Source: Limimaricola cinnabarinus (GTDB lineage: Bacteria; Pseudomonadota; Alphaproteobacteria; Rhodobacterales; Rhodobacteraceae). From it: a stretch of DNA of 64,000 nucleotides. The position numbers and the translations under genes were made by a program. Below, piece after piece: positions 16,061 through 24,469 of the stretch; within the stretch, counting starts at the first letter, position 1; every line of letters starts with the position of its first letter. The notes under the pieces are model-generated. The model made no database searches. It saw nothing but the letters and a program-made list of their open reading frames with translations, and was not told the DNA's origin. The stretch lies in the NCBI RefSeq assembly GCF_002723615.1, contig NZ_KZ304952.1:1-64000 (forward strand), read 5' to 3'.

Positions 16061-17254
16061 CTATCCGCGGCCGCGCCGGCCCAGCAGCGCATCGGCCCGC
16101 CCCAGCGCCGCGTCGAGCTCATCGAAGGCCCGGTTCAGCGCGGCGCGCCCCGCCTGCGGATCGGGTGCGGGGCCTGCCGCGGGGGGCGGAGGCGGGGCGG
16201 CCACGGCAGGGCGGCGCGGCCGGGCGGCGAGCCGTTCGGCCAGGCCCGGCACCGACCAGATCCGCGCGGTGCGGCGCCGGGTGATCTCGCGCAGCAGCCC
16301 CTCCTCGACCAGCGCATCGATCAAATTGGTCGCCCCGCGCGGCGTGACCCCGATCCGATCGGCAAGCAGCGCCGAGGTCAGGCAGGGCGCAGAGGCGAAG
16401 GCCTGCGCCGCATCATTGAGCCGCGAGCGCCCGTGCCGCCCCTCGCCGCAGGCCCGCGCGCGGCGCAGCCAGTCGCGGGCCAGGCCGATCCGGCCGATCT
16501 CCCTGCCCAGCACCGTGCCCAGCCCGGCCAGCAGATCGGCGACGCCCGCCACGCTGCCCGGCGACCAGGGGCGGTAGCGGTCCACCGACAGGGCCAGCGC
16601 CGGGGTGGCGACCCAATCGGCATCCACCCGCCCAGAAAGGCCGCGCATCGGGTCCTCCTCATAGGCGACCGCCCCGCCCGGCCCCGGCGCCGCCCGGCGG
16701 CAGGCCCCCTCGACCGCCATGAACAGCGCCCGTTCGACCATCGGGTTGGCCCGGCCGCTGGCATGGGCAAAGGCGGCGCTGACCCGCAGCGCGGCGAGCA
16801 GCGGCGGATCGCCCGGGCGCAGCGCCGCCAGGGCGGGGGCGAGCGCCTCTGGCGTCATCGCCCCGCGCTCCGCCGCGCCCTCGCGCCCGGGCTCCGGCAG
16901 GCCGCCGATCCGCCGGGTGAGCCGCTCCATCGCCTCGACCGGCTGCGCCACGGGATCGCCCGGCGCCTTGAGCGCCCGGATCAGCCCCAGCGCCAGCTCG
17001 CCCGAAACGGAATCGCCGCGCCCCGTGTCGCCCCCGGCCACGCGCGGCAGCAGATCGGCCTCCGTCACCCGGCGCCCTTCGAGCGCCACGGAAGCGACCG
17101 CCTCGGCCACCGCCATTTCCGAGCGCCACAGGTTGCCCGCATCCGGGTCGGCCCGGCCGAAAGCCTCGATCCGCGCGGCGAGCACCTCGATCCGAAGCAG
17201 ATCGAGCGCCCCCGCCGCGTTGCCCGCCGCCCTGCCGCCGCTCCTGCCCGCCAT
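16061..17254 (-). CDS. DUF1612 and helix-turn-helix domain protein (RHE_PE00001 family)
   Basis: A 397-residue protein with a DUF1612 region near the middle and a C-terminal helix-turn-helix (about residues 295-345: ALLADRIGVTPRGATNLIDALVEEG). The N-terminal block NLWRSEMAVAEAVASVALEGRRV is characteristic of this family, best known from rhizobial plasmids. The C-terminus is Pro/Ala-rich. The role is unknown; DNA binding is inferred from the HTH. It lies alone between the stressosome operon and a frameshifted gene remnant next to a tRNA, which fits an acquired segment. Confidence 0.82.
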   Translation of the reverse strand: MAGRSGGRAAGNAAGALDLLRIEVLAARIEAFGRADPDAGNLWRSEMAVAEAVASVALEGRRVTEADLLPRVAGGDTGRGDSVSGELALGLIRALKAPGDPVAQPVEAMERLTRRIGGLPEPGREGAAERGAMTPEALAPALAALRPGDPPLLAALRVSAAFAHASGRANPMVERALFMAVEGACRRAAPGPGGAVAYEEDPMRGLSGRVDADWVATPALALSVDRYRPWSPGSVAGVADLLAGLGTVLGREIGRIGLARDWLRRARACGEGRHGRSRLNDAAQAFASAPCLTSALLADRIGVTPRGATNLIDALVEEGLLREITRRRTARIWSVPGLAERLAARPRRPAVAAPPPPPAAGPAPDPQAGRAALNRAFDELDAALGRADALLGRRGRG

Positions 17255-17311
17255 GGCCGCGCTTCCCTCTCATCGTCCCGCCCGGTGCAGACTGGCCCGC
17301 CGCCACGCGGC

Positions 17312-17585
17312 TTGTCCACCGGCCATGGCGCGCCCAACCGCAACGGGAGACTGTCTCCGGCCAAGGTCAAGTTGCTGCGCAAGTTCCAGCGGCATTTCGG
17401 CCCGGCTCTCTGCGAGAAGAACAGGCGGCCCTTGCTCAACCGCATCGGCCTGTCGGACGCGACCTATCCCGCCCAAGAGGGCGCTGTACGACGGGCTCGA
17501 CATCGACGAAGCCGCATTGCGGGCGCGGTGCGACGACATGGAGCGGCATCTGCGGCTGGCGCTGGATTTGCACCGCACCCCTTGA
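17312..17585 (+). pseudogene. frameshifted remnant of a small gene of unknown function
   Basis: Two reading frames join here. The first reads SPAKVKLLRKFQRHFGPALC...NRIGLSDATY to about 17483; the second continues as LYDGLDIDEAALRARCDDME... to a TGA at 17583-17585. Both halves show strongly GC-rich third positions, as in real genes of this genome, but they are offset by one base, which indicates a single-base insertion. No clear ATG or ribosome-binding site precedes the first half; a TTG at 17312 is the best guess, so the 5' end may be lost. I do not recognise the protein. A sequencing error is the alternative explanation. Confidence 0.45.
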
Positions 17586-17616
17586 CCCCAGGGCGATCGG
17601 GTGGCGGTGGGCATGC

Positions 17617-17706
17617 TGGCGGAGGAGGTGGGATTCGAACCCACGGTACGCTCTCACGCACGGCGGTTTTCAAGACCGCTGCAATCGACCACTCTGCCAC
17701 TCCTCC
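17617..17706 (-). tRNA. tRNA-Ser (anticodon UGA)
   Basis: On the minus strand the gene starts GGAGGAGTGGCAGAGTGG and ends with the acceptor strand CTCCTCC, discriminator G and encoded CCA. The anticodon loop reads CTTGAAA, so the anticodon is TGA (Ser, UCA codons). The long variable arm (GTGCGTGAGAGCGTAC) is typical of class II tRNA-Ser, and the T arm GGGTTCGAATCCC is intact. Confidence 0.96.
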
Positions 17707-17916
17707 GGCGGGCTTGCCCTAAGCACTGCGCCGCGATTCGGGAAGAGGCGGGATCACGCGATTTTCGGGGATCGGGTCGCGCTACCGGCTTTCCATGCAT
17801 CGCCACCCCCGATATGTTCGCCGCGCGTCGTGGATCGCGCCGAGATGTGCGACACCATGCCGAAACAAAAGAGCGGGCCGGACAACGGCCTGAGCGGGGC
17901 AATCGAGGGAGCACAT

Positions 17917-18720
17917 ATGCCAGCCACCATTCCTGCGCGGCCGGTCGTCATGCTGCTGGGCGCGCTGGGCGCCCTTGGCGCCTGCGGCGATGCCGGACCC
18001 GCCTCGGGGCCCGATGCGCGCCGCACCGAGATCGTCTCGCGCGACGTGGAGGCGCCGGGGGTGTTCCAGGTCACCGAACCGGGCCTGTGGGACGGGCGGC
18101 CCTCGCTGGGGGGCGTCTGGGTGGCCTATCCGGAGGTCGATGTCGAACAGATCGGCCAGGTCGTCATCCGCAACGAGGCCAATGGCCGCTTCGTGATCGG
18201 CGCGCTGTTCCGGCGCGAGCGCGAGGCGCCGGGCCCGGCGCTGCAGGTCAGCTCCGAGGCCGCGGGCGCGCTGGGCATGCTCGCCGGCGCGCCGGCGACG
18301 CTCAATGTCACCGCGCTGCGCCGCGACGAGAGCGAGGCCCCCGAAGCCCCCGGCGCCACCACCGATTTCGACGATCCCACCCCGATCGCCGCCGTGCCGC
18401 TGCCGCCGGCGGAGCCCGCCGAAAGCGCCGCCGCCGAGGCCGCACCGGCCCCCGCCCCGGCATCGCCCCCCGCGCCGCAAAGCGCGCTCGATCGCCCCTT
18501 CATCCAGATCGGCATCTTTTCGATCGAGGACAATGCCCGCAACACCGCCACCGCGATGGAGGTGGAGGGGCTGGCCGCGCGTGTCGTCGCCTCCGAGATC
18601 CAGGGCGCGACCTACTGGCGCGTCGTGGTCGGTCCCGCCGACACCGCCGCCGCGCGCGAGGCCGCGCTGGCCCGCGTCAAGGCGCTGGGCTTCACGGATG
18701 CCTATTTCGTGCGAAACTGA
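17917..18720 (+). CDS. SPOR-domain lipoprotein
   Basis: A 267-residue lipoprotein. ATG at 17917 is chosen for its GAGGGAG site (spacing 6) and because it yields a lipoprotein signal with lipobox LGAC, Cys23. A folded region follows (about 40-145), then a Pro/Ala linker, then a C-terminal SPOR domain (about 190-267: FIQIGIFSIEDNARNTA ... YWRVVVGP). SPOR domains bind denuded peptidoglycan at division sites. The next gene is a D,D-carboxypeptidase 87 bases downstream, which fits a role in septal wall processing. The middle domain has no name I can give. Confidence 0.9.
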   Translation: MPATIPARPVVMLLGALGALGACGDAGPASGPDARRTEIVSRDVEAPGVFQVTEPGLWDGRPSLGGVWVAYPEVDVEQIGQVVIRNEANGRFVIGALFRREREAPGPALQVSSEAAGALGMLAGAPATLNVTALRRDESEAPEAPGATTDFDDPTPIAAVPLPPAEPAESAAAEAAPAPAPASPPAPQSALDRPFIQIGIFSIEDNARNTATAMEVEGLAARVVASEIQGATYWRVVVGPADTAAAREAALARVKALGFTDAYFVRN

Positions 18721-18807
18721 TCCGGGAGGCGGACCGGAACCGGCCCGCCCCCGCCCCTTCCTTCCGGCCGCCGCCGCGCGGCCCGACAACCGACCGGAGC
18801 GACCTCG

Positions 18808-20061
18808 ATGATCCGTGCCGTCTTTCTTGCCGCCGCCGCGCTCATGGCCTTGGCCCCGCTGGCCCGTGTGGCGCATGCCCAGACCTTCGACACCCCGGCC
18901 CGCGCCGCCTATGTGCTCGATCACACCACCGGGACCGAGCTTCTGGCCAAGAACGCCGACGAGCCGCTGCCGCCCGCCTCGATGTCCAAGCTGATGACGC
19001 TCTACATGGCCTTCGAGGCGATCGCCTCGGGGCGGCTCTCGATCGACCAGCGCCTGCCCGTCTCCGAACACGCCGCCTCCTATGGCGGCTCCTCGATGTT
19101 CCTCGACACCACCGACCGGGTCCGGGTCGAGGATCTGCTGCGCGGCGTGGTCGTGCTGTCGGGCAACGATGCCTCCGCCGTGCTGGCCGAGGCGCTCTCG
19201 CCCGACGGGACCGAGGCGGGCTTTGCCCGGCTGATGACCGAGCGGGCGCGCGAGATGGGCATGGAGAACTCCACCTTCGCCAATTCCAATGGCTGGCCCG
19301 ATCCGCGCCAGCGCATGTCGATGCGCGATCTCGGCATCCTCGCCAGCGCGCTGATCCGCGACTTTCCGACCTTCTACCCGATGTTCGCCGAGCAGGAATT
19401 CGAATTCGACGGCCGCGTGCCCTCCAACAGCCAGAACCGCAACCCGATCCTCGGGCTCGGCATCGGCGCCGACGGGCTCAAGACCGGCCACACCTCCGAG
19501 GCGGGCTACGGGCTCGTGGGCTCGGCCAAGCAGGACGACCGGCGGGTGATATTCGTGATCACCGGGCTCGACAGCACCCAGTCGCGCCGGGTCGAGGCGG
19601 AGCGGATCGTCAACTGGTCGTTCCGCCAGTTCGCCCAGCGCGATATCGGCGAGGCCGGCACCCGGATCTCGGAGGCCGAGGTCTGGATGGGCGAGCAGAG
19701 CCGCGTCGGGCTGGCGCTGGCCGAGGATCTGTCGCTGCTGATGCCCGCCATGTCGAGGGACGACGTCGAGGCCGAGGTGGTCTATCAGGGCCCGATCGAG
19801 GCCCCGATCGAAGCGGGGCAGGAGTTGGCCGAGCTGGTCATCGCCCGCGAGGGGATGCCCGCGACGCGGGTGCCGCTGGTGGCCGAGACGGCGGTGGCGC
19901 GCGGCGGCTTCATGCCGCGGGTCAAGGTCGCGGCCTCGGTGCTGTTTAACCGCTTCGGCCCCGAGGGGCTGACCCTGCCCGGGCTCGACCCGATGGCGGT
20001 CACGCCGGCCGACGAGCCGGTGGAGACCGAGGCCGAGCCGGCCGCGGCCGACGAAACCTGA
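18808..20061 (+). CDS. dacC: D-alanyl-D-alanine carboxypeptidase (PBP5/6 type)
   Basis: A 417-residue penicillin-binding protein of the S11 family that trims the terminal D-Ala of peptidoglycan stem peptides. It has a Sec signal peptide (cleavage after HAQ, about residue 25). The three active-site motifs are Ser58-x-x-Lys61 (SMSK), Ser118-Gly-Asn120 and Lys225-Thr-Gly (LKTGHT). The C-terminal PBP5_C domain (about 285-375) is present, followed by a short acidic tail, but I see no clear amphipathic anchor helix. It heads a run with tmk, holB and tatD. The symbol is by similarity and the exact paralogue is uncertain. Confidence 0.94.
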   Translation: MIRAVFLAAAALMALAPLARVAHAQTFDTPARAAYVLDHTTGTELLAKNADEPLPPASMSKLMTLYMAFEAIASGRLSIDQRLPVSEHAASYGGSSMFLDTTDRVRVEDLLRGVVVLSGNDASAVLAEALSPDGTEAGFARLMTERAREMGMENSTFANSNGWPDPRQRMSMRDLGILASALIRDFPTFYPMFAEQEFEFDGRVPSNSQNRNPILGLGIGADGLKTGHTSEAGYGLVGSAKQDDRRVIFVITGLDSTQSRRVEAERIVNWSFRQFAQRDIGEAGTRISEAEVWMGEQSRVGLALAEDLSLLMPAMSRDDVEAEVVYQGPIEAPIEAGQELAELVIAREGMPATRVPLVAETAVARGGFMPRVKVAASVLFNRFGPEGLTLPGLDPMAVTPADEPVETEAEPAAADET

Positions 20062-20065
20062 GCCG

Positions 20066-20698
20066 GTGACAGCCGGTCTCTTCATCAGCTTCGAGGGCAT
20101 CGACGGCTCGGGCAAGTCGACGCAGGCCCGGTGCCTGGCCGAGCGCCTGCGCGCCGCGGGCCATGAAGCGCAGCTCACCCGCGAGCCGGGCGGCAGCCCC
20201 GGCGCCGAGGAGATCCGGCAGCTCCTGCTCACCGGCGATCCGGGCCGCTGGTCGGCCGAAACGGAGCTTTTGCTCTTCACCGCCGCGCGGCGCGACCATC
20301 TGGAGCGGACCATCCGCCCGGCGCTGGCCCGAGGCCATACCGTCATCACCGACCGCTTCGCCGACAGCACCCGCGTCTATCAGGGCGCCACGCGCGGCGA
20401 CCTGCGCGAGACGGTCGACCGGCTGCACGCACTGATGATCGGCGCGGAGCCGGAGCTGACCTTTCTCATTGACATGGACCCGGCCAAGGCGCTCGCGCGC
20501 GGGCTGGCGCGCGGCTCGGGCGAGGACCGGTTCGAGGAGATGGGGCTCGGCTTCCAGCAGACGCTGCGCGCGGGGTTTCTCGCCCTCGCCGCCGCAGCGC
20601 CCGAGCGGTTTCGCGTGATCGACGGCGACCGCGCGCCCGAGGCCATCGCCGCCGAGATCGCCGAAATCGCCCTGCCCCGCATCGGTTCTGCGCCATGA
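20066..20698 (+). CDS. tmk: thymidylate kinase
   Basis: A 210-residue P-loop kinase that converts dTMP to dTDP. It has the P-loop FEGIDGSGKSTQ, the DR(F/Y) motif in VITDRFADST, and a lid region with RGSGEDRFE. The start is GTG at 20066, 4 bases after the dac stop; no strong Shine-Dalgarno is seen, so coupling to the upstream gene is likely. It overlaps holB by 4 bases, a common tmk-holB-tatD arrangement. Confidence 0.96.
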   Translation: MTAGLFISFEGIDGSGKSTQARCLAERLRAAGHEAQLTREPGGSPGAEEIRQLLLTGDPGRWSAETELLLFTAARRDHLERTIRPALARGHTVITDRFADSTRVYQGATRGDLRETVDRLHALMIGAEPELTFLIDMDPAKALARGLARGSGEDRFEEMGLGFQQTLRAGFLALAAAAPERFRVIDGDRAPEAIAAEIAEIALPRIGSAP

Positions 20699-21786
20699 GC
20701 GAGGATCTTCCCGATCCGACCGGCCTGCCCGGCCTGCCCCACCCGCGCGAGACGCGGCGGCTGATCGGGCAGGAGGCGGCCGAGGCCGAGTTTCTCGCGG
20801 CACAGGCGGGCGGGCGGCTGCATTCGGGCTGGCTTCTGACCGGGCCGATGGGCGTGGGCAAGGCGACGCTGGCCTACCGCATCGCGGCGCATCTGCTGGC
20901 GGGGCGGGACGCCTCCCATGGGCTCGACATGCCCGATGACGATCCCGACCTGCGGCGCATCCGGGCCGGATCGCATCCGCGGCTCTTCGTTCTGAAGCGA
21001 GGCCCGAACGACAAGGGCGACAGGCTCTCGGCGCAGATCCGGGTCGAGGAGATGCGCAAGCTCAAGAGCTTCTTCCATCTCAGCTCGACCGATGGCGGCC
21101 ACCGCGCGGTGATCGTCGACGCCGCCGACGAGATGAACGTCTCGGCGGCCAACGCGCTTCTCAAGGAGCTGGAGGAGCCGCCCGCCAACACCACGCTGAT
21201 GCTGATCGCGCATCAGCCTTCCGGTCTCCTGCCCACCATCCGCTCGCGCTGCCGGGTGCTGCGGCTTCGCCCGCTCGCCCCTGATGCGCTGTCGCAGGCG
21301 CTGGCGCAGGCCGGGGTCGCGGATGAGGCGCCCGAGGCGCTTTCCGTGCTGGCGGCGGGCTCCGTGGGCGGGGCCGCGCGGATCGCGCAATCGGACGGGC
21401 GCGCGCTTTATGCCGCGCTGGTGGCGCTTCTGTCGGGCCTGCCGCATATCGACCGGCCCCGCGCCATCGCCATGGCCAATGCCTGCGCCGGCAAGGGGGC
21501 GGAGGCGCACTTCGCGCTGATGCTCGACCTGATCGACCTGCTGCTCACCCGCGCCGCGCGCGCCGGGCTGATGGGCGCGCCCGAAATGCAGGGCGCCGAG
21601 GGCGAGGCGCGGCTGCTGGCGATGCTGGCACCCGATGCGCGGGCGGCCCGGCGCGTGGCCGAGCTGAGCCAGGAGCTGTCGGCCCGCGCGCGGCACGGGC
21701 GGGCGGTCAACCTTGACCCTTCGGCGCTGCTTCTAGATATGCTCTTGAGGATCGAAGCGATGGCGACCGGTGTCGCCGCAGCCTGA
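20695..21786 (+). CDS. holB: DNA polymerase III subunit delta'
   Basis: A 363-residue clamp-loader subunit of the AAA+ class. The N-terminal part has a Walker A-like loop, LTGPMGVGKATLAYRIA, and a Walker B-like VIVDAADEMNVSAANALLKELEEPP block with sensor 1 SRCRVLRL. Delta' acts with delta and tau to load the beta clamp. The zinc-binding Cys cluster of enteric delta' is not visible, as is usual for shorter alphaproteobacterial versions. It is coupled to tmk by a 4-base overlap and followed 6 bases later by tatD. Confidence 0.94.
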   Translation: MSEDLPDPTGLPGLPHPRETRRLIGQEAAEAEFLAAQAGGRLHSGWLLTGPMGVGKATLAYRIAAHLLAGRDASHGLDMPDDDPDLRRIRAGSHPRLFVLKRGPNDKGDRLSAQIRVEEMRKLKSFFHLSSTDGGHRAVIVDAADEMNVSAANALLKELEEPPANTTLMLIAHQPSGLLPTIRSRCRVLRLRPLAPDALSQALAQAGVADEAPEALSVLAAGSVGGAARIAQSDGRALYAALVALLSGLPHIDRPRAIAMANACAGKGAEAHFALMLDLIDLLLTRAARAGLMGAPEMQGAEGEARLLAMLAPDARAARRVAELSQELSARARHGRAVNLDPSALLLDMLLRIEAMATGVAAA

Positions 21787-21792
21787 GGCCAG

Positions 21793-22599
21793 ATGACTTC
21801 CAAAGATTTCCAGCTCGTCGACGCGCATTGTCACCTCGATTTCCCCGATTTCGCCGAGGAACGCGAGGCGGTGATCGCGCGCGCGCTCGATGCGGGCGTG
21901 ACCCGGATGGTCACGATCTGCACCAAGCTCAAGAACGCCGACTCCGTGCGCGCCATTTCGGAGGCGCATGACCCGGTGTTCTGGGCCGTGGGCACCCACC
22001 CGATGAGCGCCGCCGATGAGCCGCTCGCCTCGGTCGAGGATCTGGTGGCGCTGGCCGAGCACCCGAAGATGGTCGGCATCGGCGAGACCGGGCTCGATTA
22101 CCACTACACTGCCGAGAGCAAGGACGTGCAGCAGGAGAGCCTGCGCATCCATATCGAGGCGGCGCGGCGCACCGGGCTGCCGCTGATCATCCATGCGCGT
22201 GACGCCGATGACGACATGGCGCGCATCCTTGCCGAGGAACACGCGGCGGGTGCGTATGAGTGCATGATGCACTGCTTCTCTTCCTCCGCGGCGTTGGGCC
22301 GCGCGGCGCTCGATCTCGGCTTCTACCTCTCGATGTCGGGCATCGCCGCCTTCCCGCGCTCGGGGGAGCTGCGCGAGATTTTCGGCAATGCCCCGCTCGA
22401 CCGGATCCTCGTCGAGACAGACAGCCCCTATCTTGCGCCGCCTCCGCATCGCGGGCGGCGCAACGAGCCGGCCTATACCGCGCATACGGCCAAGGTCGGC
22501 GCGGAGTTGTTCGGCCTGTCCCTGCCCGATTTCGCGGCGCGCACGTCCGAGAACTTCGACCGGCTCTTTGCCAAGGCCGCGGATTGGAGCCCGGCATGA
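21793..22599 (+). CDS. TatD-family metal-dependent deoxyribonuclease
   Basis: A 268-residue TIM-barrel hydrolase. Metal ligands are visible as DAHCHLDF (residues 10-17), GETGLDYHY, PLIIHARDADDD, MHCFSSS and VETDSPYLAPPP, the standard TatD set. Family members are 3'-5' exonucleases and D-aminoacyl hydrolases linked to DNA repair. Length is normal. The last codons overlap the start of the MBL-fold gene (ATGA), and holB lies directly upstream, a widely conserved pair. Confidence 0.95.
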   Translation: MTSKDFQLVDAHCHLDFPDFAEEREAVIARALDAGVTRMVTICTKLKNADSVRAISEAHDPVFWAVGTHPMSAADEPLASVEDLVALAEHPKMVGIGETGLDYHYTAESKDVQQESLRIHIEAARRTGLPLIIHARDADDDMARILAEEHAAGAYECMMHCFSSSAALGRAALDLGFYLSMSGIAAFPRSGELREIFGNAPLDRILVETDSPYLAPPPHRGRRNEPAYTAHTAKVGAELFGLSLPDFAARTSENFDRLFAKAADWSPA

Positions 22600-23396
22600 G
22601 CGACCGGCTGGAGGCGCGGATACTGGGCTGCGGCTCCTCGGGCGGCGTGCCGCGCCTCGGCAATCGCTGGGGCGATTGCGACCCCGCCGAGCCGCGCAAT
22701 GCGCGCAGCCGCTGCTCGCTGCTGCTGAGCCGTTTCGGGCCGGGCGGCGTCACCCGCGTGCTGATCGACACCTCGCCCGATCTGCGCGCGCAGATGCTCG
22801 CGGCGGAGGTCGGCGCGCTCGACGGCGTGGTCTGGACCCATGCCCATGCCGATCACGTGCATGGCATCGACGACCTGCGGATGATCGCCTTCAACATGCG
22901 CGCCCGGCTGCAATGCTGGGCCGATGCGCCGACGACCGAGGCGCTGATGGCGCGTTTCGGCTATGCCTTCGAGACGCCGCCGGGCTCGGATTACCCGCCG
23001 ATCTGCGACCTGCACCCGATCGGAGGCGAGATCAGTGTCACCGGCGCGGGCGGCGAGATCCGCCTCATGCCCTTCGACCTCGTGCATGGCAACATCTCGG
23101 CGCTGGGCCTTCGCTGCGCGGGGCTGGCCTATCTGCCCGATGTCAACGAGATCCCCGAAGCCGCCTGGCGGCATCTCGAGGGGCTCGACTGCCTGATCGT
23201 CGACGCGCTGCGCCGCGCGCCGCATCCCAGCCATGCCCATCTCGCGCTGACGCTCGACTGGATCGCGCGTGCCGCGCCGAAGCGCGCCGTGCTGACCAAC
23301 ATGCATTACGATCTCGACTACGCCACCGTCGCGGCCGAGACGCCCGAGCATGTCGTCCCGGCCCATGACGGGATGACGCTCTCCTTCGACATCTAG
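22596..23396 (+). CDS. MBL-fold metallo-hydrolase (PhnP-like)
   Basis: A 266-residue metallo-beta-lactamase-fold protein starting at ATG 22596, overlapping tatD by 4 bases. The signature THAHADHVHGIDD gives the HxHxDH zinc ligands. The N-terminus GCGSSGGVPRLGNRWGDCDP resembles PhnP-type phosphodiesterases, which cleave cyclic or nucleotide phosphodiesters. The C-terminal H in LTNMHYDLDY is also conserved. Its position next to tatD suggests nucleic-acid metabolism, but the substrate cannot be told from the sequence. Confidence 0.92.
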   Translation: MSDRLEARILGCGSSGGVPRLGNRWGDCDPAEPRNARSRCSLLLSRFGPGGVTRVLIDTSPDLRAQMLAAEVGALDGVVWTHAHADHVHGIDDLRMIAFNMRARLQCWADAPTTEALMARFGYAFETPPGSDYPPICDLHPIGGEISVTGAGGEIRLMPFDLVHGNISALGLRCAGLAYLPDVNEIPEAAWRHLEGLDCLIVDALRRAPHPSHAHLALTLDWIARAAPKRAVLTNMHYDLDYATVAAETPEHVVPAHDGMTLSFDI

Positions 23397-23468
23397 GCGA
23401 AGGGGTCTTCCCTTCGCCTTTTCGCAAACCGGCAATAGTGCGGCCACCGCCCGCGCGGAGGTCCGAAG

Positions 23469-24398
23469 ATGATCCTGCTGCTCACCGTCACGCTGCCGGT
23501 CTTTCTGGTGCTGGGCTTTGGCTATCTCGCCGCCTGGCGCGGCTGGATCGGTGAGGCGGCGATCGACGGGCTGATGAAGTTCGCCCAGGGCTTCGCGATC
23601 CCCTGCCTGCTGTTTCTCGCCATCACGCGGCTCGACCTGTCGCAGGAGTTCAACCTCCCCCTTCTGGGCAGCTTCTACGCGGGCGCCCTGGCGGGATTCT
23701 TCGCCGGGCTCTTCGGCGCACGGCTGATCTTCGGACGCGTCTGGGAAGACGCGGTGGCGATCGGCTTCGTCGGCCTGTTCTCGAACTCGCTGCTTCTGGG
23801 CCTGCCGATCACCGAGCGGGCCTACGGCGCGGATGCGCTGCAGGCCAATTTCGCGATCATCGCGCTGCATTCGCCCTTCTGCTACGCGGTGGGCATCACC
23901 GCGATGGAGCTCGTGAAGGCGGGCGGCGGGTCGCTGTGGCGGCTTCCGGGCCGGGTGTTGCGCGGCATGGGGCGCAACGCGCTGATCCTCGGGATCGGTC
24001 TCGGCGCGGTGGTGAACCTCTCGGGGCTGCCGCTGCCCGAGATGCTGATCGAGGCGCTGGAACTGATGGCGCGCGCGGCGCTGCCGGCGGCGCTGTTCGG
24101 TCTTGGCGGCATCCTCTACCGCTACCGCCCCGAGGGCGACATGCGGGTGATCCTCTATGTCGTGGCGGTTTCGCTGGTGCTGCATCCGGCGGTGGTCTGG
24201 GGGCTGGGATCGATGGCCGGGCTGTCGGTCGAAGCCTTCCGCTCGGCGATCATCACCGCGGCGATGGCGCCGGGGGTGAACGCCTATCTCTTCGCTTCGA
24301 TCTATGGCCATGCCAAGCGGGTCGCGGCCTCGGCGGTGCTGATCGGCACGGCGGCCTCGGTGCTCAGCGCGACGCTCTGGCTGGCGCTGCTTCCCTAG
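23469..24398 (+). CDS. AEC-family membrane transporter
   Basis: A 309-residue integral membrane protein with about ten hydrophobic segments, in the two five-helix repeats of the auxin efflux carrier family. The first repeat begins at residue 1 (ILLLTVTLPVFLVLGFGYLAAW). Pro/Asn breaks (FAIPCLL, FSNSLLLGLPI, APGVNAYLFA) are typical. Bacterial members export or exchange small carboxylates such as malate or malonate; the substrate is unknown here. It is 72 bases after the MBL gene and is followed by a strong terminator. Confidence 0.88.
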   Translation: MILLLTVTLPVFLVLGFGYLAAWRGWIGEAAIDGLMKFAQGFAIPCLLFLAITRLDLSQEFNLPLLGSFYAGALAGFFAGLFGARLIFGRVWEDAVAIGFVGLFSNSLLLGLPITERAYGADALQANFAIIALHSPFCYAVGITAMELVKAGGGSLWRLPGRVLRGMGRNALILGIGLGAVVNLSGLPLPEMLIEALELMARAALPAALFGLGGILYRYRPEGDMRVILYVVAVSLVLHPAVVWGLGSMAGLSVEAFRSAIITAAMAPGVNAYLFASIYGHAKRVAASAVLIGTAASVLSATLWLALLP

Positions 24399-24413
24399 GC
24401 CTGTTCAACGTGA

Positions 24414-24448
24414 AACGCCCCGCGGAATGATCCGCGGGGCGTTCTTTT
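24414..24448 (+). terminator. strong intrinsic terminator between convergent genes
   Basis: A 13-base-pair perfect stem, AACGCCCCGCGGA pairing with TCCGCGGGGCGTT around an ATGA loop, followed by CTTTTCTTG. It lies between the AEC transporter and the convergent ABC permease gene, so it may serve both strands, though the T-run is better on the plus strand. Confidence 0.85.
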
Positions 24449-24469
24449 CTTGCGTCGATGTCGCGCGGA

